Positions 55,632 through 64,000 of a stretch of 64,000 nt of DNA are shown here, piece after piece; position 1 is the stretch's first letter, and the number at the start of each line of letters is the position of its first letter. Under the pieces are notes generated by a model, which was given only the letters and a program-made list of their open reading frames with translations, had not been told where the DNA came from and did not search any database. The DNA is from Ohtaekwangia sp035628875 (GTDB taxonomy: Bacteria > Bacteroidota > Bacteroidia > Cytophagales > Cyclobacteriaceae): the NCBI GenBank assembly GCA_035628875.1, contig DASPIZ010000162.1, forward strand, positions 39,543 through 103,542. The letters run 5' to 3'. The position numbers and the translations under genes are program-made.

Positions 55632-55988
55632 ATGAACAAAGGTGTGTTCTTTTTGAGATGTGCGGTTGTGGGACTATTGGCAATACTCGCCGTGGGCTTT
55701 GTTACAATGCTGCTTTGGAACTGGCTTATCCCCACATTATTCAATGGCCCGGTCATTACTTACTGGCAAGCCTTGGGTTTACTTTTATTGAGTAAAATCC
55801 TGTTTTGGGGATTTGGAAAAAAACATCATCACGACCATAAAGCGCCATACTGGAAAAAGCGTTTTCAGGATAAATTTTCTTCACTTGATCCCGCTGACCG
55901 AGAAGCGTTCAAGCAAAAAATGAAAGAAAAATGGTGTCGGTGGGAACAGCAATCCGATGCCTCTGAAAATCCTACTGTGAAGGATTAA
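55632..55988 (+). CDS. Small two-helix membrane protein with a His cluster
   Basis: 118 residues from the ATG at 55632 (MNKGVFFLRCAVVGLL). Two membrane helices (about 8-30 and 42-60) are followed at once by GKKHHHDHK, then a charged helix (FSSLDPADREAFKQKMKEKWCRW). The His cluster suggests metal binding. Position directly after an ECF sigma factor makes it a candidate sensor or anti-sigma-like regulator, but this is inference. An earlier start at 55608 would overlap the sigma gene. Confidence 0.75.
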   Translation: MNKGVFFLRCAVVGLLAILAVGFVTMLLWNWLIPTLFNGPVITYWQALGLLLLSKILFWGFGKKHHHDHKAPYWKKRFQDKFSSLDPADREAFKQKMKEKWCRWEQQSDASENPTVKD

Positions 55989-56337
55989 TCTCATTATCAA
56001 AGACAAGATTACATAAACAGGTTGGTGCCGTTAGTCTTTTTTAGATGTCGCCATCCTAACACCGACAGTGACTCACTTCGGGAAATCAAATGATTTTATG
56101 TAAGACATTGAGCATAAGCAAGGTTATAACTCACCGATAACTGAAGGCTGTTCATTCTGATAAAACGTTTTTACGGTATTCATGACCAGCCACGATGTTC
56201 CAAAGAAAAAAAGGTGTTCCAGCAATAATTACCACCAGGTTTCGACTCTTCAGTTGGCGTAAATAGTTTTTTTTGATTTTGAAAAAAACGGAGAGGTTTT
56301 TAAACCCGGTTCCCATCTTTGCGTTTAAGGAAACATT
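55989..56337. other. Intergenic region with no gene seen
   Basis: About 350 bp between the small membrane protein and the tetR operator. An imperfect hairpin (GTTGGTGCCGTTAG near 56019, CTAACACCGAC near 56056) may end the sigma-factor transcript. Otherwise I see nothing. Confidence 0.4.
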
Positions 56338-56374
56338 GGAAACTTTTGATAAGTTAAAAGTTTCCTTAGTTTTG
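56338..56374 (+). promoter_or_regulatory. Promoter with palindromic operator of the tetR-efflux operon
   Basis: A perfect 10-bp inverted repeat GGAAACTTTT / AAAAGTTTCC (56338-56347 and 56356-56365, 8-bp spacer) overlaps a Bacteroidota promoter: TTG at 56346-56348 and TAGTTTTG at 56367-56374 with 18 bp between. The repeat covers the -33 to -7 gap, where a bound TetR dimer would block transcription. The start ATG is 9 nt after the -7 box. Confidence 0.75.
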
Positions 56375-56383
56375 CCGCCCAAT

Positions 56384-57019
56384 ATGGAAGAATTGGATAA
56401 CAGAGAAAAATTGCTCAGAGGCGCCGAAGACCTGTTTTTAAAATATGGTCTTCGGAGTGTATCCATGGATGATATTGCACGGCATTTGGGAATCTCAAAA
56501 AAGACCATTTACCAGCATTTCGCCGATAAAGATGAAGTTGTGGCAACGGTTACGAAATCGCACACGAACAGCCTGAGGCAAAAATTTGAAAATATAGCCG
56601 CCGAATCAAAAAACGCAGTGGAGGAGTTGGTGAAGATATCGGTTTGTATAAAAGAAACCATGCGGAATATGAACCCTTCTTTGTTGTTTGATATGCAAAA
56701 ATATCATCAACGTGCATGGACGGAGTGGCTCGCTTTCAAAATGAAGTTTATTCGTCAGAATGTCGTTCGAAGCGTAAGTCAAGGGATAGCAGAGGGTTAT
56801 TTCAGGGAGGATATTCATATTGATATACTCACCACCATGCGTTTAGAGCAAGTGCAGATGGCATTTGATCATACTGTTTTTCCCCGCGACAAGTTTAGTC
56901 TTCCGGAAGTGCAGGCGCAGTTGCTTGAACACTTTATGTACGGCCTGTTCACCGATAAAGGAAGAAAATTATATCAAAAATATAAACAACAAAATCCCGA
57001 ACACTACACAATCCATTAA
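56384..57019 (+). CDS. TetR-family transcriptional regulator of the efflux operon
   Basis: 211 residues from the ATG at 56384; a longer frame from 56273 crosses the promoter and operator and is not used. The N-terminal TetR helix-turn-helix is LLRGAEDLFLKYGLRSVSMDDIARHLGISKKTIYQHFADKDEVV. The ligand domain is helical and unspecific. It is the first gene of tetR-tolC-adaptor-RND, with 5 bp to tolC, and probably represses the operon through the palindrome upstream. Confidence 0.92.
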   Translation: MEELDNREKLLRGAEDLFLKYGLRSVSMDDIARHLGISKKTIYQHFADKDEVVATVTKSHTNSLRQKFENIAAESKNAVEELVKISVCIKETMRNMNPSLLFDMQKYHQRAWTEWLAFKMKFIRQNVVRSVSQGIAEGYFREDIHIDILTTMRLEQVQMAFDHTVFPRDKFSLPEVQAQLLEHFMYGLFTDKGRKLYQKYKQQNPEHYTIH

Positions 57020-57024
57020 CCCAT

Positions 57025-58470
57025 ATGAAGCGATATCTTTTACTACTATTACTCCTGAGCCAGATTCAGGAAATTGCGGCCCAGCAACAGGATTCTATCA
57101 GCACGGGCCCCCTGACATTAGAGGAATGTATACAATATGCATTGGAAAATTCATTAACGATAAAAAACTCTTCTATTGATGAAAATATAGCCAAGGCACG
57201 GGTAAAAGAAACCCGTGGAATCGGGCTTCCCCAAGTCGATGCGAACTTGAGTGTTCAGCATAATGTTAAACTACAACGGTTTTATAACCGCGCTGACGTC
57301 CTGGGCCAATTTACCGGAGCCACTATTGAGGATTTGCCTAGCGACGCTATTGTTGCCGGGAGTAATCCCTTCCAGTTAAAGAGTACGGGCATTGGAACAC
57401 TTACGGTAAGTCAGATCCTTTTTAATGGATCTTATCTCGTAGGCTTACGGGCAGCGAACGCATATAAAGATCTTTCGGTAAAAGCTTCACGCCAGACGCG
57501 CGAAGAGGTTATCGTACAAGTTACCAAAGCCTATTATACTGCCCTTATTAATAATGAGCGGATGACATTATTTGATAACAACATTGGACGGGTAGATTCT
57601 TTGTTGCGTACAACACGGGCGCTTCATGAAAACGGATTTGCTGAAAGTATTGATGTAGATCGAATTCGCGTTACACTCAATAACCTTAAAACAGAGCGTG
57701 AAAATTTTAATAACCTCCAGGTATTGTCCATTGAGTTGTTAAAATTTCAGATGAACTATCCGATGGACAAAGATCTCGAATTAGAGGGAGATATTAATTC
57801 GATTGCCATACCGGAAAGTTCGGCAGCGTATGATGCTGAATGGGATTACTCAAACCGTGCCGATTACCAGGTACTCATGGCAAATCGGAAAATGCAGATG
57901 CTCAACGTGAAGAATAACTATGCAGCCGGCTTGCCAAGTCTTGTGGCGCAATACAACTACGGTTACTTTACACAATCACCCGATCTTGCCGGCGTGTTTA
58001 GAACGGAAACACCTTCGTCCTCCAGTTTTAACAATATGTTAGGCCCTGATAAATGGTATTCATATTCGAATTTTAGTGTTAGTCTGGCTATTCCGATTTT
58101 CAGTGGATTACAGCGTTCATATAAGGTTCAGCAAGCCAAGCTTGAATTGAAGAAAGTGGAGAATAATTTAAATTCTCTTAAATCAGGAATCGATCTGGAG
58201 ATTAAACAATCAAAAACCATTTATGACAACAGTCTTAAAACATTGGTGTCCCAAAGGGAGAATCTTGAGTTGGCGGAGAATGTAGCCCGGGTAACAAAGA
58301 TTAAATACGAAGAAGGAGTAGGTTCAAACATTGAAGTAATAGATGCAGAATCCGCGCTTAAAGAAACGCAGATTAATTACTACAACGCCTTGTATGATGC
58401 ACTTGTCGCAAAAGTTGACCTTGACAAAGCTTACGGAAAACTTAATAACCTTTCATCTGAAACTAAATAA
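57025..58470 (+). CDS. TolC-family outer-membrane efflux channel
   Basis: 481 residues, signal peptide (MKRYLLLLLLLSQIQEIAAQ). Two OEP repeats with long helices (LTLEECIQYALENSLTIKNSSIDENIAKARVKETRG; IKYEEGVGSNIEVIDAESALKETQINYYNALYDALVAKVDLDKAYG) are typical. It forms the trimeric exit duct of a tripartite pump. Operon with tetR and the adaptor. Confidence 0.93.
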   Translation: MKRYLLLLLLLSQIQEIAAQQQDSISTGPLTLEECIQYALENSLTIKNSSIDENIAKARVKETRGIGLPQVDANLSVQHNVKLQRFYNRADVLGQFTGATIEDLPSDAIVAGSNPFQLKSTGIGTLTVSQILFNGSYLVGLRAANAYKDLSVKASRQTREEVIVQVTKAYYTALINNERMTLFDNNIGRVDSLLRTTRALHENGFAESIDVDRIRVTLNNLKTERENFNNLQVLSIELLKFQMNYPMDKDLELEGDINSIAIPESSAAYDAEWDYSNRADYQVLMANRKMQMLNVKNNYAAGLPSLVAQYNYGYFTQSPDLAGVFRTETPSSSSFNNMLGPDKWYSYSNFSVSLAIPIFSGLQRSYKVQQAKLELKKVENNLNSLKSGIDLEIKQSKTIYDNSLKTLVSQRENLELAENVARVTKIKYEEGVGSNIEVIDAESALKETQINYYNALYDALVAKVDLDKAYGKLNNLSSETK

Positions 58471-58471
58471 T

Positions 58472-59632
58472 ATGACCAATCCAATAAATTCCATATACAT
58501 GAATTCCACAATTTATACAAGATTAACAATGGTTGTACTGGCCGGCTTGTTTGCGGCTTGTAGTGCGACAAGCCCTGAAGACGATAAACAGGCACGGTTA
58601 GAGAAAATGAAGCAAGACCAGGCTGCGTTAACAAAAGAAATTCAGGCGCTGGAAAAAGAGGTAGCGAAAGAAAACCCGGAAGCAGCTACAACGTTGCGCT
58701 CTAAAGAAGTTGCTATAAAAGAGATCGCACCTCAAAAGTTTGATCATTATGTTAAGACGCAGGGTAGGATCGAATCGGAAAATAACATTCTCGTTAGTGC
58801 AAAGTCACCAGGTGTGGTGACGCAAGTAATGGTTAGTGAAGGGCAACAGGTTTCGAAAGGACAGGTGTTGGCGCAAGTGGATAATTCTGTTATTCTTCGC
58901 AGTATTGAATCTATGAAAACACAACTTCAGTTGGCGAATACAGTTTACGAAAGACAGAAAAATCTTTGGGATCAAAAAATTGGTACTGAAGTGCAGTTCC
59001 TGCAGGCAAGAACAAATAAGGAAAACCTGGAGAAACAATTGGCGTCATTGCAGGAACAAAACGACATGACAAGAATAAAGGCTCCAATTACCGGAACGGT
59101 GGATGAAGTTCATGTTAAAGTGGGCGAAAATATTGCGCCCGGTATGCCAGCCGTACGAGTAATCAATTCAAATGATTTGAAGCTTGTCGCAAATATTTCC
59201 GAAGCGTATGTCACAACCATTAAGAAGAATGATAAAGCAATCGTATCTATTCCTGAAATGAAGAAGGATATAGAAAGCAAAGTCACCTTTGTCGGAAGAA
59301 ATATTGATCCGTTATCAAGAACCTTTACGGTTGAAGTTAAACTTAATTCAATGCCTGACCTACGTCCTAATATGACTGCTACGCTCAAAGTGGTGTTTCA
59401 AACAGTTAATGAAGCAATTGTAGTACCGGTCAATGTAATTCAAACACTCAATAATGAGAAAATTGTTTATGTCGCCGAAACCAAAGGTAAACAGACCGTG
59501 GCACGTAAAAGAGTTGTTAAGGTTGAAGGTGTTTATGACAACCAGGCGCAGGTGACTGGCTTATCTGCAGGTGACAAAGTGATCACCTTTGGATACCAGG
59601 GATTGAATGATGGCGATTTGATTAATATATAG
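58472..59632 (+). CDS. RND efflux periplasmic adaptor (HlyD/AcrA family)
   Basis: 386 residues. Lipoprotein signal ending LAGLFAACS, a coiled-coil region, a biotinyl-lipoyl hairpin (NNILVSAKSPGVVTQVMVSEGQQVSKGQVLAQVD) and beta-barrel/MP domain (LRPNMTATLKVVF, AIVVPVNVIQTLNNEKIVYVAE). It bridges the inner-membrane pump and TolC. The ATG at 58499 gives a tidier lipoprotein signal and is a fair alternative. A longer frame from 58343 overlaps tolC in another frame and is spurious. Confidence 0.93.
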   Translation: MTNPINSIYMNSTIYTRLTMVVLAGLFAACSATSPEDDKQARLEKMKQDQAALTKEIQALEKEVAKENPEAATTLRSKEVAIKEIAPQKFDHYVKTQGRIESENNILVSAKSPGVVTQVMVSEGQQVSKGQVLAQVDNSVILRSIESMKTQLQLANTVYERQKNLWDQKIGTEVQFLQARTNKENLEKQLASLQEQNDMTRIKAPITGTVDEVHVKVGENIAPGMPAVRVINSNDLKLVANISEAYVTTIKKNDKAIVSIPEMKKDIESKVTFVGRNIDPLSRTFTVEVKLNSMPDLRPNMTATLKVVFQTVNEAIVVPVNVIQTLNNEKIVYVAETKGKQTVARKRVVKVEGVYDNQAQVTGLSAGDKVITFGYQGLNDGDLINI

Positions 59633-59647
59633 TTACCGAAGAATTTT

Positions 59648-62600
59648 ATGCAGGATTCAAATAAAGAATTTAAACCGACCAGTTGGTCGATCGATAATAA
59701 AGTCAGCATCTACGTAGCTACTATTATTATCTGTTTGGCTGGTATTTTGACCTATAACAACTTACCGAAAGAAAACTTTCCGGAAGTTGTTTTTCCGCAG
59801 ATGTACGTTGCAACCATTTATCCCGGTGCGTCACCTACGGATATCGAAAACCTGATCACAAAGGAAATTGAGAAAGAAGTTAAATCTATTTCCGGCGTAA
59901 AAAAGATTATCAGTAACTCCGTACAGGATTTTTCGAATATCATTATTGAGTTCGAGCCTGATATTGAAATTGATGATGCCAAGCAGGAAGTTAAGGATGC
60001 TGTAGATCGTTCTAAGCGTAACCTTCCAACCGACCTCGAAGAAGACCCGCAAGTTATCGAGATCGATATTTCTGAGTTCCCGATCATGAACGTGAATTTG
60101 TCGGGTGATTATGATCTGCAGACATTAAAATTGTATGCAGAGGAAATGCAGGATCGTATAGAAGGTGTAAAAGAAATTCGTCGTGTTGATATTGTTGGTG
60201 CACTGGACCGTGAAATTCAGGTTAACGTTGATATGTTTAAAGCGGCCTCCGCTGGGGTGAGCCTCGACGATATTACGAATGCCGTTGCTTACGAAAATGT
60301 CATCGTGTCTGCAGGGCAGCTCTCGGTTGATGGTATGAAACGATCACTCAGTGTGAATGGCGAGTTTGAATCAGCCGAACAACTTTCTAATATAGTCGTT
60401 GGTTCTATCCGTGGAGGTAAGGTTTACCTGAAAGATGTAGCTGAAGTGGTTGACTCCCATAAAGAGCAGGAAAGTTTCGCACGCCTGGATGAAAAGAATG
60501 TAATTACCCTAAATGTGATTAAGCGCAGCGGCGAAAACCTGATTCTTGCCTCTGACCAGATCAACGAAATTGTAGAAGACTTTGAAAAAAATATTCTTCC
60601 TCCCGGCGTAAAGGTGACAATTACAGCAGATCAGTCTGACAATACACGGATGACGCTGCACGACCTGATTAACACCATCATTATCGGTTTTGTTTTGGTA
60701 ACCATTATCCTGATGTTTTTCATGGGGGCAACCAATGCAATATTCGTTGGTTTATCAGTTCCGCTTTCCAGTTTTATTGCATTTCTGGTATTCCCGAGTC
60801 TGGGATATACGCTGAATATGATGACGTTATTTTCTTTTTTACTTGCGCTGGGTATTGTGGTTGATGATGCTATCGTGGTAATTGAAAATACACACCGCGT
60901 GTTTGATAATGGGAAAGTGCCGATTCGAAGAGCAGCCAAGATCGCAGCCGGCGAAGTATTCTTACCTGTCTTATCAGGAACGTTGGTTGTGCTTGCGCCC
61001 TTTATTCCGTTGGCGTTCTGGCCAGGCGTAATCGGTCAATTTATGAAATTTCTACCGATCACCCTCATCATTGCGTTGCTGGCGTCACTGCTTGTGGCCT
61101 ACATTATGAACCCGGTTTTTGCCGCAGACTTTATGAAGCCGCATCACAAGCATCACGATAACAATAAGCTAAGCCGTGGTTTTAAAATTACGTCGGTAAC
61201 CTTTGCCGGAATAGCGTTAATATCGTATTTGCTCAATGTTGGCTTAGGGAATTTTGTAGTGTTCATTTACTTAATATATGCGTTACATCATTTCTTCTTA
61301 AAGGATTTTATTCAACACTTCCAGGAGACATCCTGGCCGCGTGTTCAAAACGCTTATAAGAATGTTATCGCGTGGTGCCTGACAGGATGGAAGCGCCCCG
61401 TGGGTATCATTGTTGGGGTGATTGTTTTGTTTGTTTTTTCCATTGTTTTTACAATGATCAGACAACCACCTGTCGTATTCTTTCCGCAGGGTGATCCCAA
61501 TTTTATTTTTGCTTATGTAAGGATGCCTATTGGTACAGATCAACGTGTAACGGATTCGATCACAAATGAAGTTGAAAACAGGATTATTAGTCTTGTGAAA
61601 CAGGATTCAACACTTGTTGAATCGATCATATCCAACGTCGCCATCGGGGCAAACGAAAATCAGTTGGAAGGCGGTAGTCAGGCAAGTCCGCATTTAGGAA
61701 AAGTTACCGTTGCTTTTGTAGACTTCGCGAATCGTGACGGACGGTCAACAAAAGTGTATTTACAAAAAATACGAGACGCCGTTAAAGGTATTAGAGGCGC
61801 CGAAATATCAGTAGACCAGGAACAGGGCGGGCCACCGACAGGAAAGCCCATTAATATTGAAGTGGCAGCTGATGATTTTGACTTCCTTGTGAGCACTTCT
61901 ACAAAACTTAAGCGTTACCTTGATTCACTTCGGATACCCGGTGTTGAAGAGTTAAAATCAGATTTTCAAAGTAACAAGCCGGAGATTGTGATCAATATTG
62001 ATCGTGAAAAAGCCAATCGTGAAGGTATCTCCACAGGACAAATTGGAATGGCATTGCGTACTGCGATTTATGGTCTCGAAGTTTCAAAGTTTCGCGATGA
62101 AAATGATGATTATCCTATTCAGGTTCGTATCCGGGAGGATCAGCGTAATGACATCAATACGTTGATGAACTTGCCGATCACTTATCGTGATATGGCCATG
62201 GGTGGTGCTGTGCGACAGGTTCCGCTTTCCGCTATAGCGAAGATTGAATATTCAAACAGTTATGCTGGTATTCGAAGAATTGATCAAAAGCGCGTCGTTA
62301 CACTTTCATCAAATGTGTTGACAGGTTATAATGCCAATGAAGTCGTTAGTACAATTCAACAAAGTTTACTGTCATTTGATAAACCCAATCAGGTTGAGAT
62401 TAAGATGACAGGAGAACAGGAAGATCAGGCGGAAACCGGTGCTTTTCTCATGACGGCATTTGGTGCTGCGTTCCTGTTGATTCTCATGATCCTTGTTGTT
62501 CAGTTTAATTCTATTAGCAAACCACTTATTATTCTTACTGAAATTGTATTTAGTGCTATTGGTGTGTTGATCGGTTTTTCGTTGTTCAGAATGGAAATTT

Positions 62601-63049
62601 CCATTGTAATGTCCGGCGTTGGTATCATGGCGCTTGCTGGTATAGTGGTACGCAATGGTATTCTTCTCGTAGAGTTTACCGATTTATTGATCAGCCAGGG
62701 ATATGAATTGAGAGCAGCTATTATTGAAGCAGCCAAGACCAGGATGACACCGGTTATACTTACTGCGATGGCTGCTACACTCGGCCTGATTCCATTAGCC
62801 GTCGGATTCAATATTGATTTCGTTAAATTGTTTACAGAGTTGAATCCGCACATTTTCTTCGGCGGTGATAACGTGGCGTTCTGGGGACCTTTGTCATGGA
62901 CGATGATCTTCGGACTACTCTTTGGGACTTTCCTTACGTTGATCCTTGTTCCTGTGATGTATTTGGTTACAACGCGTTTAAAACAACGTATTACAAAATC
63001 GTCTAAGGAAGAAACGCAAGGGTCTGATGATGTCGTTCCTGCTATCTGA
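59648..63049 (+). CDS. RND-family efflux permease (AcrB/MdtB-like)
   Basis: 1133 residues, two repeats each with a large periplasmic loop. The membrane helix IVVDDAIVVIEN with D406-D407 is the proton-relay pair of hydrophobe-amphiphile efflux RND pumps. The N-terminal helix (VSIYVATIIICLAGILTYNNLP) and porter-domain start (FPEVVFPQMYVATIYPGASPTDIENLITKEIE) are typical. It is the proton-driven pump of the tripartite system; substrates unknown. An intrinsic terminator follows. Confidence 0.95.
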   Translation: MQDSNKEFKPTSWSIDNKVSIYVATIIICLAGILTYNNLPKENFPEVVFPQMYVATIYPGASPTDIENLITKEIEKEVKSISGVKKIISNSVQDFSNIIIEFEPDIEIDDAKQEVKDAVDRSKRNLPTDLEEDPQVIEIDISEFPIMNVNLSGDYDLQTLKLYAEEMQDRIEGVKEIRRVDIVGALDREIQVNVDMFKAASAGVSLDDITNAVAYENVIVSAGQLSVDGMKRSLSVNGEFESAEQLSNIVVGSIRGGKVYLKDVAEVVDSHKEQESFARLDEKNVITLNVIKRSGENLILASDQINEIVEDFEKNILPPGVKVTITADQSDNTRMTLHDLINTIIIGFVLVTIILMFFMGATNAIFVGLSVPLSSFIAFLVFPSLGYTLNMMTLFSFLLALGIVVDDAIVVIENTHRVFDNGKVPIRRAAKIAAGEVFLPVLSGTLVVLAPFIPLAFWPGVIGQFMKFLPITLIIALLASLLVAYIMNPVFAADFMKPHHKHHDNNKLSRGFKITSVTFAGIALISYLLNVGLGNFVVFIYLIYALHHFFLKDFIQHFQETSWPRVQNAYKNVIAWCLTGWKRPVGIIVGVIVLFVFSIVFTMIRQPPVVFFPQGDPNFIFAYVRMPIGTDQRVTDSITNEVENRIISLVKQDSTLVESIISNVAIGANENQLEGGSQASPHLGKVTVAFVDFANRDGRSTKVYLQKIRDAVKGIRGAEISVDQEQGGPPTGKPINIEVAADDFDFLVSTSTKLKRYLDSLRIPGVEELKSDFQSNKPEIVINIDREKANREGISTGQIGMALRTAIYGLEVSKFRDENDDYPIQVRIREDQRNDINTLMNLPITYRDMAMGGAVRQVPLSAIAKIEYSNSYAGIRRIDQKRVVTLSSNVLTGYNANEVVSTIQQSLLSFDKPNQVEIKMTGEQEDQAETGAFLMTAFGAAFLLILMILVVQFNSISKPLIILTEIVFSAIGVLIGFSLFRMEISIVMSGVGIMALAGIVVRNGILLVEFTDLLISQGYELRAAIIEAAKTRMTPVILTAMAATLGLIPLAVGFNIDFVKLFTELNPHIFFGGDNVAFWGPLSWTMIFGLLFGTFLTLILVPVMYLVTTRLKQRITKSSKEETQGSDDVVPAI

Positions 63050-63070
63050 TTGACGGAAACAAACTAAAAT

Positions 63071-63108
63071 ATAAAAAAAATCGTCTTACACGTGAGACGA
63101 TTTTTTTT
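63071..63108 (+). terminator. Intrinsic terminator ending the efflux operon
   Basis: Stem TCGTCT / AGACGA extended by A/T pairs (AAAAAAAA with TTTTTTTT), loop TACACGTG, and a T8 tract that runs up to the first base of the next ATG at 63109. Confidence 0.85.
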
Positions 63109-64000
63109 ATGCAACGAAGAATTATGGTGTGGTTAATTGTTATAGCTGTTTTACTAGTAGTTGATTATTATGTATTTCATGCGATAATTACGATAACGAA
63201 GGACTGGACCTCAGTATGGAGATCAGTCATTCGGTATGCATATTGGTTCCCTACCCTGGTAGCCATTGTTGCTATCGCATATTTTGCGTTAGGCGATCTT
63301 TACAAACTTTCACACACAACAAAAACATATTTGATCACCGGATTAGTCGGCATTTATTTTTCTAAAATTTTTGCCGTGTTGTTCCTTTTTATTGATGATG
63401 TTCAACGGGGTGTCCGGTGGGTCGCCAGATTTTTTCGAGGTGAGGATTCAAGTAACTTGCCAGGAGAAGCAATTACACGATCGGAATTTTTATCCAAGAC
63501 GGCGCTCGTCGCTGCAGCGGTTCCCTTTGGTGCCATGGCTTATGGAATTATTTCAGGGGCACATGATTATCGCGTCAGACGAAAAACCGTTTACCTTCCT
63601 AATCTCCCAAAATCATTTGATGGATTCAAAATCGCCCAGCTTTCAGATATTCATTCCGGAAGTTTTTTTAATAAAACAGCGGTTAGGGGTGGTGTTGAGA
63701 TGTTGTTGAAGGAAAAACCTGATGTTATTTTTTTTACAGGAGATCTTGTTAATAATGAATCGTCTGAGGTGAAAGACTACCTGGATATCTTTAGTAAACT
63801 ACGATCGGCGCCGTTTGGCGTTTATTCCGTAACCGGTAACCACGATTACGGAGATTATAAAGCATGGAATACGCAAAATGCGAAGATACAGAACTTCAAA
63901 GATCTGATGGAGGCACACAAGCTCATGGGGTTTAACCTTCTCATGAACCAAAATAATTTTATACAGACCGGAAATGATAAGCTTGCTGTGATTGGAATTG
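63109..64000 (+). CDS. Membrane-anchored metallophosphoesterase, 5' part
   Basis: At least 297 residues, running off the window. Three to four N-terminal membrane helices (IVIAVLLVVDYYVF; YWFPTLVAIVAIAYFAL; TYLITGLVGIYFSKIFAVLFLFI) precede the phosphoesterase domain from about residue 170. Metal-binding motifs are QLSDIHSG, FFTGDLVNN and VTGNHDYG. The cell role is unknown; relatives include YkuE-like phosphoesterases. The ATG at 63109 directly follows the terminator U-tract, so the ATG at 63124 (MVWLIVI) may be used instead. Confidence 0.85.
   Translation, partial: MQRRIMVWLIVIAVLLVVDYYVFHAIITITKDWTSVWRSVIRYAYWFPTLVAIVAIAYFALGDLYKLSHTTKTYLITGLVGIYFSKIFAVLFLFIDDVQRGVRWVARFFRGEDSSNLPGEAITRSEFLSKTALVAAAVPFGAMAYGIISGAHDYRVRRKTVYLPNLPKSFDGFKIAQLSDIHSGSFFNKTAVRGGVEMLLKEKPDVIFFTGDLVNNESSEVKDYLDIFSKLRSAPFGVYSVTGNHDYGDYKAWNTQNAKIQNFKDLMEAHKLMGFNLLMNQNNFIQTGNDKLAVIGI

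Noticed and set aside
56273..56383. N-terminal extension of the TetR regulator
   Set aside because: It would translate through the palindromic operator and promoter; the normal TetR length starts at 56384.
58343..58471. Extension of the adaptor frame into tolC, suggesting programmed frameshifting or a fusion
   Set aside because: The overlapping part is out of frame with a well-conserved TolC C terminus and has no domain. A lipoprotein start lies just after the tolC stop.

Overview
The window reads as chromosomal DNA of a Bacteroidota member, most likely a Cytophagales-type gliding or soil bacterium. The evidence is a secreted protein with a type IX secretion (gliding-motility-type) C-terminal domain, many OM barrel/OmpA/TPR proteins with signal peptides ending in A-Q, Bacteroidota-type promoters (TAnnTTTG), the enolase-superfamily MenC, and the absence of obvious Shine-Dalgarno sites. 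Gene density is high. I see no rRNA, phage, IS transposase or CRISPR array.

Layout. 1-9.1 kb (minus strand) is a run of five genes: a nucleotide-transporter-like membrane protein fused to HEAT repeats and a cyclic-nucleotide-binding-like domain, a TIR/DUF4062-like protein, a nSTAND-type P-loop NTPase with WD40 repeats, an OM barrel protein and a lipoprotein cut by the window edge. The first three together resemble a conflict/defence or cell-suicide module. 9.3-20.7 kb holds an OmpA/PD40 protein, queA, menC, a ribbon-helix-helix/SPFH pair, a bestrophin-like channel, gpsA overlapping a plsB-like acyltransferase, and small conserved genes. 21-28.7 kb holds a large T9SS cargo protein, a DCC protein, fabD, folK, sppA and bioB.

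28.7-43.1 kb is the most unusual part. Six tandem paralogues each have a signal peptide, a periplasmic TPR domain, one membrane helix, and a short cytoplasmic tail that lacks a kinase ATPase domain; one tail is clearly a histidine-kinase dimerisation domain with the phospho-histidine replaced by glycine. A decayed seventh copy lies between copies 2 and 3. Then come a NarL-type response regulator, a soluble histidine kinase without any sensor domain, two tiny secreted peptides, and a full-length TPR sensor histidine kinase of the same family. This looks like a receptor array in which sensing and catalysis have been split between genes. The array is visibly AT-richer than its surroundings, and the full-length kinase changes composition in the middle.

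43.2-54 kb is housekeeping: metG, a thiamine-binding-type protein, pth, rplY, prs, tRNA-Gln, a DUF4136 lipoprotein and purL. A tandem ~290-bp repeat carrying a palindrome has copied the 3' end of pth twice. 54-64 kb holds an alpha/beta hydrolase, an ECF sigma factor with a small His-rich membrane protein, a complete tetR-tolC-adaptor-RND efflux operon with a clear palindromic operator, and the start of a membrane-anchored metallophosphoesterase.
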